Positions 14,901-26,180 of a DNA stretch of 64,000 nucleotides are shown here, piece by piece; within the stretch, counting starts at the first letter, position 1; every line of letters starts with the position of its first letter. The DNA is from Epiperipatus broadwayi (Eukaryota > Onychophora > Udeonychophora > Euonychophora > Peripatidae), in contig JAQFVV010000228.1 in assembly GCA_028023455.1 (NCBI GenBank), positions 1,759,591 through 1,823,590 on the forward strand, read 5' to 3'. The notes beneath the pieces are model-generated. The model did not search any database, was not told the DNA's origin, and saw only the letters and a program-made list of their open reading frames with translations. A program made the translations under genes and the position numbers.

Positions 14901-16420
14901 TATTGTTCAAACTTAATGACAATATTTTAATAAACAGATTTATTTTAATCATTGACAGAGATTAGCCAATATCTGCCACTTCTTTTTTCTTAAGCTAAAG
15001 AGAATGCTGGAACATGTCTTTAAGCTTGAAGATATCTAGCTTTAAAATTACATAAAAATGAATTATTTTTATTTGAATTGAAATCATGAACATAATAATT
15101 TCATTCCCAGAATATTGTTTTAAATATAAAATTTTAAAAAAAAGTATTTTATTAGCAAAAAAAAAAAAAATCTATCCACATATTAAATTTCATACTCCTT
15201 TTTATGGTTACTAAAAGAAAAAAAAACTCTTGAAAACCATTAACAATACACATAGATTCCTACCAGCATTGTAACTTCATAGACTACTAGAATTTAAGTA
15301 AAGTACAAAATTATATTTATTTTTGTTCCATGCATTATATTGATTTCATTTTTAAAATTTAATTCATTCTTCTTTTCAGAAATTAACAGCGTTTTATTAC
15401 ATGTATAATGTGATGTTATATCTTCATTTATGTTCAGTACATCAATTTCTTATACTGCATCATTATTCCATTATTTGTCTTCAGATATCCTTTTGTAGAG
15501 CTTATAATACCATGTCTTTACCTATACTCTCTTTTCCTGTTTTATTAAAAGCAATCACAACCCAATCTTCTTTATTAAATATGACAATGAAATTGCATTT
15601 GTTCAACCACAATTTCATCATTTAATTACATTTACAATAATTCTAATTCTTTTTGTTTTCTTTACTTTTTTAACTTCTTATCTTTCTATTTTAATGTTGT
15701 TGTTTTTTTAATTGAAATGGCCACACTCATTTATTTGCAAGTGGCTGCAAGTGATGATAATATTAATCCCATTTTAATAATAATTATTTGTTTCAATACC
15801 CTCTTATTATAAGCTCATTTTCATTTTTAAAATCACAAACAAAAAGTCAAAATAAAATCTTTTACTCCATACCCTTTGAATTTTTTTTCATTTATGTACA
15901 ATTTACCATGTTCTTCTTACAACATCCTATATCACAAAAACAAATATTTTATAATCTCCCATCTTGCATATGTTTCCATTTCTACTTTTTTTTGTTGGTA
16001 TGCCCTAAATTCTAGTATTATCCTATACACATTCATATTCTATTTCTTTTTTCCTTACCAATTTATCTACTCTCCTTCCATATCACTCATAATTGTGCAT
16101 GTGACAAAGATTTTTTTTTTTACATTATCATTTCATTTATCATATGAATACATTTGCCAACACTAAAGCTACATATTATATCTTTCTAGCCTTTCAAATA
16201 TTTGGTCCTTACCTCATAATTCTCCAAAAAATTATAATTTATTTTAATTTTATTCATTAGAAATAATATACATTACCTTTTGTGCTGTATCGTTACTCAA
16301 GTCTTCTGGCTAATACAAATCATCTCATTTCCAAATGTTAAGATGCACTATCATTCCATTCCAAATTATTCTACAGATATCACATTTATTTTATGAAAAA
16401 TATGACAAATTTTTAGCATA
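14900..16420. other. AT/pyrimidine-rich non-coding DNA
   Basis: Plus-strand frames here (15401-15625, 15788-16015, 15876-16166) are overlapping, hydrophobic and Phe/Ser/Ile-rich because the DNA is T- and C-rich. None shows a conserved motif or an exon boundary. I see no gene. Confidence 0.5.
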
Positions 16421-16424
16421 GCCT

Positions 16425-16650
16425 TTGATAGAATCGCCTAATTGGTTAGAATGTCACTTTAAATTCAATATTTATGAATGTAATGATCCCTGAATCAATT
16501 CCCCATTAGCAACTGTTACTAATCAGCCTGCAATAACTGAAGAATACCATCTGAAATGTTGCATTATATACTAAACTCGTGCTATTACAAATTCTTGAAT
16601 ATATTTGAAAAGTATAAATAAAATTTCAAATTTTCTAAAAACATTTAAGG
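16425..16650 (+). mobile_element. tRNA-derived SINE, degenerate copy
   Basis: The 5' part (about 16425-16505) has an A-box-like TCGCCTAATTGGTTAGAAT and a weakened B box (TGAATCAATTCC). The downstream body (about 16510-16645) aligns by eye with the body of the SINE at 35050-35330. Both share AATCAG/CATCAGG, AGAATA-CCATCT / AGAATAGTATCT, a GCAT-ATA-AC block and an A/T-rich TTTGAAA tail. Pol III-type internal promoter elements and a shared non-tRNA body are the hallmarks of SINEs. It has no coding capacity and would depend on a LINE for movement. Confidence 0.6.
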
Positions 16651-16829
16651 ATTAACTAGATCGTAGAAATAGACTAACATATAATTACAATTAAAATACC
16701 ATCATCACAAACTTTCAGACAAATGCTAATTCCAATCTGTCTACATTATTTTTTTATCAGTTAATAAAATACCAAAAAAAGTATACTCTTCTATTTTTTT
16801 TAAATATATACATCTCATTTCCCCTTCTT

Positions 16830-17540
16830 TATTCTTACTTTTAATTACCAATGTCTGGTTTCTCCTGGATAAAACTTTCATATCTCTTCATAATTCCATA
16901 ACACATTGAATAATTAAATTGAAAAGTCAGAACCCTGTTTCAAAAATGTAAACTGTTATTGTCTTTATTCTATTCTCTTCTGGAAAATTGGAGCATCTGA
17001 TCTCATTTTTTGGATTAACATGACTCTATTCATCAATTAAGCTTTCCAGTTAATCTTTTTATAATAGTTCTTTTCTCATTTAAAAAATAATAATTTAAAT
17101 CCAACTAAGTTCATGTCTCCTGCAGTATTTGCAACAAAGGAGCTGTCATAGTATATACTCAATCCATATCCCAAAATTTCTATTCTAATTTCTAAAATAA
17201 ATAACAATGATGATAATGAACATTCCTGTTTTAATAATATTTTAACTTCCAATGAATCTATATTCTCCAAGTATATAAAGTATACTTGTATTCAAATATT
17301 AGTGTGAATATTTGCAAATAAAAATTTTGTAGCATAGATTTTCAATTCCCTGTAACCTGTTTCCATCTATTTTATCATATGCCTTTTCTAGATCTAAGAA
17401 TGCTATATATTTTTCTTTATTTCCACCATAATTAAATTCAAAAACAATTATAAAAATTTTATTTTCATTGTCTTGTTAATGAAACTTGTTCTGGTCTTTA
17501 AAATATTATAGATCTATCCAACTCCTAATTTTACATATTA
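16830..17540 (-). pseudogene. Degenerate LINE reverse transcriptase (minus strand)
   Basis: Reading the minus strand, 17410-17350 encodes AFLDLEKAYDKIDGNRL. This matches the palm motif (FLD.EKAYD.) of non-LTR reverse transcriptases, with the first catalytic Asp in place. Downstream, about 17231-17192, a second piece reads KQECSLSSLLFIL, the equivalent of the KQGCSLSPLLF box, with Gly replaced. Upstream of the first motif, around 17530-17480, a FRPEQVS-like string resembles the FR..RS.TDQ region. Several frameshifts and stops separate the pieces and no YADD box is intact, so this is a relic. The clade is uncertain; it is not obviously the same copy type as the plus-strand RTE at 18.35 kb. Confidence 0.6.
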
Positions 17541-18350
17541 TTATGTATAAATATTTTATATATAGATGCAATTGCTACCATTAAAAATAAATAAATAACC
17601 TATTTTTGCTATAAATAAATAATCTAATGACTTTATTGCTTGGAAGTTCACAAATAAGTACTGCAAATAACACAACTAGATAGAATCCATGAAACTTCAG
17701 CTCCAGTATTTATCATTCTATCACTGCATCAAACCATGCAAGGCATTGTAAATATTTATAAGGTATTTCTTTTAACCATTATATATTAATATAATTCTCA
17801 GATATTTTTACATTTCTTTAAAATCTTATCAATATCATTTCTTAAAACAATCCTTACACACTTTTCTTTATAGTCTACCTATTTGTTTTATCTAATTATA
17901 AATATTGTTTTATCTATATTTTATAATAATTTTCTTAGTGCAATAATCACTATCCACATTCTTATTCCACGTTTTGCATTACAAGCAATAGATGTCTTTT
18001 CAACATCTCAACTGTTATAATTTCTTTCATTTGTTGCTAATCTTTCTTATATGCAAAATTTTAAGACTTTTTGAACAATTAATTTTTAATTCCTTTCTCT
18101 AATTTCTTATTTAATATATTCCATTTTCATTTCAATTCTCTTCGTGTAATTTCTTATTTTTTTCTTTTACATAATTAAGTTAATTAATATTTATTTTCTT
18201 AGTTGTTTGTAATATTTTTATTCTTTACATACCCTTTTTTTTACATTTATTCCAAAATAAGCTTCATCCATATGTTTCTATTATTTCTATAAATCATGAA
18301 AGTATATATATATAATACTTGTTCTTTATTACTAATAAATATTAAATATA
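17540..18350. other. AT-rich non-coding DNA
   Basis: T-rich simple sequence between two LINE relics pointing in opposite directions. No extension of either reverse transcriptase could be read with confidence here. Confidence 0.4.
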
Positions 18351-18354
18351 TATT

Positions 18355-19910
18355 AATGATTTATAGAGAAAATAATAATAAAGAACAAGTACCTCCAACA
18401 TCTATTATATATTCCGAATTGCCCAGAATTTTAAATGAAAAAGTGAGAGATGTAATTAAATTTATGAAGAAAGAAAAAGCTCCAGGTAATGATGGAATTA
18501 TAATCGATATATTAAAAGAAGAAAATGAAGAGATAGAAAAAATTTTGGCAAAGAATATACCAAATGTTTAAATGATAAAGATGTACCAGATGATTGGGAG
18601 AATGCAGTATTAATATTAATATTTTAAAAAGATGATAAAGAAGACATTAGAAGTCTTTTATCCATTTTATAAAAAAAAATTACCAAGATAATTACAACTC
18701 ATCTACAGAGAGCATTGGATTTCCACCAATCAAGAGAACAAGCTGGATTTAAAAGTGGTTTTAGTACAATAGATTATATCCAAATATTTATAGAAGTTAT
18801 GGAAAGGACCAGTGAATATAAGTTGTCATTATACTTTGGATGTAAGTTATGAAAAGGCATTTGATTCTATAAGCATTTATTCAGTAATTAAAGAGTTGGG
18901 TCATTAAAGTATAGGCTCATGATATTGTCATATTCTGAAGAATATTTATAAAAATGCAACAGTAACAATTAGATTACATAATGATACTAGGAAGGATGAC
19001 ATTGAGAAGGGTATAAGATAGGCTGACTCCATATTTCCAAAACTTTTTACAGCAGTGCTGCAAGAAGTATTTTGTGGATTAAAATAGGAAGCTGAAGGAA
19101 TAAAAGTAAATAAAGATTATTTAAGTCATTTAGATTTTGCAGATGATGTAGTTGTTTTTGCAAATAATGCTTTAGAGCTTCATGAAATGTTACAGGTTAT
19201 CAGTTGAAAGTAAGAAAGTTGGGCTAAAGGTAAATGTTAAAAACACTGAAGTAATGTTCAATGGATTTTCTCAAAAGTTGAAAATAAAGATTGATTATGA
19301 TGAGTTAGAAGTTGTTAACATCTACAAATACCCTTGGTCAAATTATTACTACAGATTGAAACATAATGGATGAAATTAATCATAGAATTAAACTTGTTTG
19401 GAGTGCTTTTGAGAGAAATAACTTAATACTAAAAGGAAATATGCCTATGTGTTTAAAAAGGAAAGTTTTTAATAAATGTGTTTTACCAACTCTTACTTAT
19501 GGATCTGAGACTTGGACACTTAATAGAAGGGCAATACAGAGACTTCAGACCAATCAAAAAACTATGGAAAAATGCATATTAGGAGTAACAAGAAGAGATT
19601 GAAAATGCAATATATGGATAAACCAAACAGGTGTTACTGACATCGTTGAAAAATTAAAAGACTGAAGTAAAGTTGGGATGGACATATTGCTAGAAAAGAA
19701 GATAATAGGTGGACAATTGAAATCTTAAACTGAATTCCAAGAGATTGTAAAAGACCTATAAAGAGACCACATGTGAAATGGATGGATGAAATAAAGTGTA
19801 GAGTAATATGAAGAAGAAAAGCTAGATATCAGAGATGGATTAGACTTGGAGAGACCTTCATCCCACAGTGGACTGATAATAGTTGTCGATGATAATGATA
19901 TAATACTTAT
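18355..19910 (+). pseudogene. RTE-type LINE relic (reverse transcriptase to 3' end)
   Basis: The translation in shifting frames gives the expected order for a non-LTR reverse transcriptase. It begins with a KAPGNDGI box (about 18476-18500), then EQAGFKSGFSTIDYIQ (about 18735-18785, the FR.G.ST.DQI region) and a Y-KAFDSI palm motif near 18850. FADDVVVFANN, the catalytic F/YADD box, follows at about 19134-19166. The thumb and C-terminus contain LPTLTYGSETWTLNRRAIQR (about 19486-19550). The tail ends in short ATGATA-like repeats near 19890-19905, as RTE elements typically do. Multiple stops and frameshifts (for example after 18571 and around 18600-18700) show it is dead. The endonuclease domain is missing, so the copy is 5'-truncated. 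The 3' part is clearly homologous to the copy at 57.0 kb. Confidence 0.8.
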
Positions 19911-22900
19911 TTAGTTCTGCATTACATTAGTCCATTTTTCAAAAAATACTTTGAATTTTATCATTTCTCATTATTATTTCTAAAATATTGTCAAATATAT
20001 TCAATTTAGATTCATTATTTATATTTCACTCATTTTTTTTTCACTACTAAACTTCCATATCTGAATTTCCAATCATCACTAATTCTATCAACATAAATTC
20101 TGATCGCTGTTATATTCTTTTACATCAGCAAAATCTTTCTCTTTATTTTTCTTAATTCTCAAAATATCTAGAAACAAATAATCAATAGAATAGTTCAAAT
20201 CATTTTTACTTATGAAAACTCATTATGTATTGCCCTCAGTTCTCAATTTTCATCCCATTCTTTTCATGCACTTTTTTAAAAATGTATTCAAATTTTTCAG
20301 TTTATTAATTTCATTAATGTGTAATTCACATCATTTATCTGAATATCACAAATGCTCTCAATCTGCTCTCTTATTCTATCCATTTAGTTAAATATGAATC
20401 TATTTCCTTCTAATTATGTCTAATCTCCCACAAATTCCTCACACTATCAAAATATTCTTGATATCCCATATTTTTTCATTATCACATCTAATCACTATCT
20501 CTCAATGTCATTCTGAAAAAATAACAATTCATTAATCCTCAAATGGATTTCACCATTGCTAATACAACTGACTGTAAATATCATTTGTAAAAAATAACAA
20601 ACTATTTTTTTTCTCTTTGAGTTGTAATGGGCATACATATTTGTGAAAGGCTGTTATTGCTGTTGACGATGATGATTTCTAAATTAATCATTCAATATCT
20701 ATTAGACAAACAATAGTAATCTATGCATTTAAATCATTACTATGTCTAAGTGTTGATATGCATCATCTGATATACTGAAAAATATAAATAAAGACAATCT
20801 AATAAAGATATCAAACTAAAGTTCAATGCAAGGAAATTGAAATGGACAAAATTATATAATCAATACTTTGATTTAATGTATTAAATTAAATAAATATTGC
20901 TAATCTCAGGTTTCAAATTAAATATAATTTAAAAATAATCAGTCAGGAATTAGTTCTAAGGAACAAGTATATTAGAAATACTTGCTGAATGCAAATCAGT
21001 AAAACAGTTGTGAATTGAAAAAAAAAAGACAATCTGAATAAAAATAAAAATGAAGCATCATAAAATCTAGAGATATTGCTTGGAATTAATTTTTTGAAAG
21101 TTGTTTTAGATATCACAATTAATTCTTTAAAGAAGAGATATGGAAATTAAAAACTCATACTGATTATTTAGAACTTTAATCTATGAATAAAAAAAATGTT
21201 TAAAGCGTGAAGCTTATAAAACTATGATGATTATTTACAAAATTATCTCAAAGATGGTGAAAATAAAGAATTAGACCTACTAAAGTTTTTAATAAACTAA
21301 CTGCTTTCAGATATATATTTTTATAAGAATTATAAAGTCATTAAGTATAATAAAATATATCTATATTTAATATTGTATTGCTATATATGTAGAAATGACA
21401 AAAGACCATTTTCACAATTAAAATTAATAATATATATATAATTAAAAATTATCATATAAATATCTTATTGATGTATCAAAGTGATATTTGTAATAAGTAG
21501 ATTAACAATTTTGTGAACATTAGCATGAGAGATTTAAATTTGCTTTATAAATGTTCCTTTTTAAAAATAAATATTAATAAATAAAATTTAACAATTAGAT
21601 TTATAAACTATTCACCTGTAATATTAAAATAAAAATATTTTTGCACTAAGTTATTATAAACTATTATGAAAAAATTATATATAAAAGTTGCAAATTTATG
21701 TTTTCTAATTTGGTTAAAATCTCTTTTTTATATAATTTTGTACTCCAAATTACACGGTATTAAAAATGGCATAAAATTCAAATTTGAAAAAAATACCAAT
21801 TAATGCCTTTTCCTTTCAAATCATACCAAATATTAGTTGTTCTTTAAAAAAAAAAAAATAGTTATTGGGACAGAACAATTCCCTTTTAATAATCCTTTTA
21901 ACTTTTAAAACTCCCAGAAAAAATCAAAATATATTTTCCCATAACCTAATATTTTATGCTTTTAAATTTTTAAATATTTTGTTTTGCATATAAATTTGCA
22001 TAATCAATTATATATATACATTTTTTTACAAACCTGACTTCAATCCAAATAAAAACCTCAAAATAATAAATAAAATGCTGTGCTAAGAAAAATATAAATA
22101 AATAACAATTAAAAATATATATAAATGGGGGGAAAAAATTGTTTAATTCATCTTTACTTCATTTAATTTAAATAAAAGAATACTTATATTTGAGGTGTAT
22201 GCATCCAAAAGAGACTTAAGACACTTTTCCTAAAAAGTTTAATTTCATTCAAATAGATATAGAAAACAATTTACCAATCGTTAAAATTCACTAAAATACA
22301 AATAATAAATATAAATGAGTTATTTTTTACTAACTTAGATTTGAGAGAAGAATTTTCTATATTTTTTTTACAAAGGCTGAGAGCACATTTTGAAAATATA
22401 AAAGTGCAGGCATGAAAATTATTAAAAACTGAGAAATAACAAAATTTCATAAGTATATTTTGAATTATTTTTTATATTAATTAATTTAAGCAAGTTTATT
22501 TATCTAATCAATTAACCATAAAACAATGATCTGAAACTAGTAATATTTATTTGTCACATGATAAGTTACCCAAATCATATAATGCTTGAGCATTAAATGT
22601 GATAGTTCTATTACTTGTTGACTAATTTATTTATTTTTTTACTTTCATCAGATTGGCATCCAGAAATGTTTATCTCCCAAGTCCACCATTAAGTTAAATT
22701 GCTTGAAATAAAATTCTTGGCATAATTTTTTTCATGAACACTATTAATTCATTTCAAATTTGCAAAGTTCAGTTATCCTTTGATTTTTTTTTTTTTTGTC
22801 TTTATATTGAACTTTAAACATAAACAAGATGTGTATTAAATGAAATACTAGTTATATCTTTTATAATAATAGCATTAATCTATATTTAACAAATTCTCAA

Positions 22901-23460
22901 TTAATAAAAAAAAAGATCAATATAAAAATCAGACAATAAAATAATATACACTAACTCCATCAGTATAATAAAAATAATAATTGCTCTAAAGATGAAAGAC
23001 CTAGATTGCAAAAAATAAAAAGCAACTACATTTTCACAACTATGATCACTAATATATATTTTTTCTCCAAAGCAATGTCTCCAACTGTAAAATATTCTCA
23101 AATCATTATGTTTTAAATTATTAGGGTATACTAAAATCAAAAATGAAAATTCTCTACAAAAGTCTGACAAGGCTAACTTTTTCTTTACTAATTATAAAAT
23201 TTTTAAATTCATGATGAATGAATCATAAAATCAATATAACTATTTTTTTTCTTCCAAACTATCATAAACATCATTTGTGCTATATATGCAATCAATGCTT
23301 CTATACCTATATATCTATCTATATAAACTGCCACATCCTTTCCCGATCTTCCTATCTTGGCTGGTTTAAATGTATATAGAATAAATCAGATTTTCATTTT
23401 CTAGATTAGATTATTCTCAAACAACATAAACATATTTAAATAATCAATAGCTCAGGAGTT
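19910..23460. other. AT-rich non-coding DNA, no gene seen
   Basis: Simple AT-rich sequence with short TA tracts (for example 21432-21441). The 89-residue minus-strand frame at 22901-23170 is hydrophobic and has no recognisable motif. No RNA gene or transposon is evident. Confidence 0.55.
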
Positions 23461-23464
23461 CATA

Positions 23465-23560
23465 AAAAATTTGACTATTGGAATGATAGAGCTAGAACCA
23501 TGATCCATCTTTTGAATTCCAAAACTCACAACTCTAACCCTGTGCTAAATCATACAGGAA
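23465..23560 (-). mobile_element. Possible tRNA-derived SINE fragment
   Basis: On the minus strand a TTTAGCACAGGGTTAGAG segment resembles a Pol III A box with D-arm. About 45 nt downstream, ATGGTTCTAGCTCTA resembles a B box (GGTTCNANNCC). Spacing is right for a tRNA-derived promoter. No body sequence could be tied to the SINE family at 16.4 and 35.0 kb, so it may be a different family or chance. Confidence 0.35.
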
Positions 23561-23954
23561 TAAATATTTTATGATGTCAAACAAAATTAACATTAAATAA
23601 TTAGAAAATAGATATAAAAATGACACTTAATTGTAATTTTATTTCAATAAATAAGGGTTCACATAACCTATTGATTTCTTAATATTAGGTCCTTTCCTGC
23701 ATAGCTAAAATAAACTATGTCTAGGCACCCTTGGAAATTACATACCTATATGGAAGAGGGAACTTTTAAAAAGTTTAATTAAGGATGATAGCAATATATA
23801 AGAAAAAAAATATGAAGAATCCCTCCAATACTAAAGTTAATATCATGTTACTATCTTTTATAATTTTTACAGACACTACATCAACACTCATCTAATCTGA
23901 AACCCTTTATCCTCTAATTAGATACTCATTTACCAAATGCTGTGGAATACCTAG

Positions 23955-24090
23955 CTTGGCATTATAAACTTTTTATTTGAAATAAATATTCTAAGCCAGT
24001 TTGGGATCTCAGGTCTGGCAAGAGAGGCAGATGCACTACTTTTATGGCCATGAATAATTCAAGGCATCCATGTTGGAGTAAAATAAATTA
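23955..24090 (-). mobile_element. Possible glycine-tRNA-type SINE fragment
   Basis: The minus strand around 24055-23995 reads GGCCATAAAAGTAGTGCATC, then TGCCTCTCTTGCCAGA, then GACCTGAGATCCCAAACTGG. This is the order D-arm, anticodon arm, T-arm of a tRNA-Gly-like sequence with a decayed B box. It cannot be a functional tRNA because the acceptor and T stems do not pair well. A tRNA-derived SINE head is the simplest reading. Confidence 0.35.
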
Positions 24091-25090
24091 AATTCTTTTT
24101 AGTCAATATATAAATACTCCAGTATTTTTTTAAAAATGATCATCAAAAGTTTGACAATTTTATAATAAAATTTCTATATCAAAACTGAAAAAACAGAAAA
24201 TAAATTCATTAAGCATATTATAGATATTGTAATCCACAATATTTCTTTAATAAAATCTGCTGAAATCAATAGATGTTAATAAATTTGAATATGCACTTGA
24301 CTACCTTAAAACAGCAGTTAATTTAATTCTCTCCTATATAGACTTAAAAGACATATATTTTCTTAAGAGCTGCAGATGCTTATAATATTTTTAAGAATCT
24401 AAATATCTTAGAATCCAAAACTTAGAGTGGTCAAACTATCCAAAAATAATACATAAAAGCAAAATTGGAGCAATTTTAAAATCCAGAAAACTTATCAAAT
24501 TATCACAAGATGTTGATTATTATGTGTTACAAGTTCTTTGAAAGTATAATCTTTCAAAAAAACATGCTTATACATAAAAACCAACTAGCTTTAGAAAATT
24601 GCTAAGAACAAGTTTTATCTTTAACTATTCACATTGAAAAAGTTTTCAAAATAATGGCAGGTAATAAATACCTTTATTAATCTAATCTCAACCCTTAAAA
24701 AAAATTCTAAAAAGCTTTCAAAATTCTGAAATACTGGAAAATCATTAATTTACTTGACAAATTACTTTTTAATTGAAATTTTCAAATACTTTTAAATAAC
24801 AACTGTAACAAACAAATTTTATGAAATGTCATTGTGAAGAATCTAATTATCTCACTTTATTTACTATATTTATTATCCAACATATAATTACAAATTCTTG
24901 TAGTTATATATTGGATGACTTCTATCATCCAATTGAATTATAAATGTTTTTTTTTTTTTAAATTAAATTTCCATGCTACATTGTCACTGGCTAGGCCAGC
25001 ATCATCTGTATTTGTAAAAACGTAAATAAAATTTGATTTTTTTTTCTAAAAAATTTAACAATTTAATTAGATAATGCAGTCCTTTAGTAT

Positions 25091-25280
25091 TTTCCAACTG
25101 AAGATGTATTACCCTGAAGCCATATCAGTCTAATCTTCAGATCTTTAAGATAACATCTCTAAGTGATTTGCGGACAAATGCAATCGCTAAAATTTGTCCG
25201 CAAATCATGTGGACCCGGCACATTAATGATCGCAAGATCAGACTGATATGGCTTCAGGGTAATATGTCATTGGTTGGAAA
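25091..25280. mobile_element. Palindromic MITE-like element with nested hairpin
   Basis: The ends are inverted repeats: 25091-25143 pairs with the reverse complement of 25228-25280. This includes an exact core of about 24 bases (ATTACCCTGAAGCCATATCA and a few more) at 25108-25131 and 25241-25264. Inside it, 25165-25179 (GATTTGCGGACAAAT) pairs exactly with 25192-25206, giving a second hairpin with a 12-nt loop. The element is about 190 bp and non-coding, consistent with a MITE of a cut-and-paste DNA transposon or a fold-back. Its G+C content is above that of the flanks, suggesting fairly recent insertion. Confidence 0.7.
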
Positions 25281-26180
25281 AAAATTTTAAAAAATGTACA
25301 TGCGTGCGTCAAAATAATTTAGAAATTAAAAATAATTAAATGTAAATTTGATAATTTAGAAATTGAAAGTAACTAAGTGTAAATTTTATAATTGTACAAA
25401 AATTTTTTTGTAAATTTAAAATAAATAGACAACTACTTTTCCCGATTATCTGGCATTATTAATGGTGACCTGGATAATAACTTACTCTATATTATGAATT
25501 TTTATAACAAAAAAAAAAAATAATAATAAAAATGTACTTGCGTTAAAAATTATCTTATCTTTACAATATTTCTGATGGTATTTAACTCAATTATTTATGT
25601 TAAAAATATATAAAACAAACAATTTGAAAATGTGTCTCATTTTTTGATTGAAAATTAGAAAAGTCAGCGTGTAGCGCTGTAATGGGTGAGGGGAACCTTT
25701 TTTTGTTTTTGATGGGCCAAAGGAATGGCCAATATATGCTCAATCATAAAATACAAAACCACCGTCAATGCCAGACATTGTATTACTCTCATAGCTGTAA
25801 TTTTTATAATTGCGGATGAATTTATAATAAAAAAATTTCTGTATAATATAATTCAGAAATTAAAAAAATTAATTAATTGTACTTTTTATAATTGCAGAAG
25901 AATTTACAAAATAATATACATCCAAATGACTTTATTTATTAGAAACAAAAATGAAAATTACTTATAAATAGCGTCCACTGTGGTAGACTAGTCACAAAAG
26001 ACAGACAAATGACAAAATTTCCCAAAGCTCTCTCTGATTTTTAAATCTCGCGGGTAAAAAAAATCCAAAAATTGAATTAATCATGTCAGTGTCTTGGTTG
26101 CCATGACAACCTTGTCATGTTATCGTCAATGATATCTACTGGAAGGAAAATCAGTAAGTATAAAATGTCATTGGTTGAAT
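25281..26180. other. Mixed-texture DNA next to the MITE, possibly part of a larger element
   Basis: The ATGTCATTGGTTG motif at 25265-25277, within the MITE end, recurs at 26165-26177. The intervening DNA has CG-containing patches unlike the flanks (for example near 25668-25682 and 26045-26052) and small palindromes (TGGTTGCCATGACAACC near 26096). This could be one end-related pair of elements or a single larger non-autonomous element. No transposase frame is visible. The 80-residue plus-strand frame at 25725-25967 is unrecognised. Confidence 0.3.
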
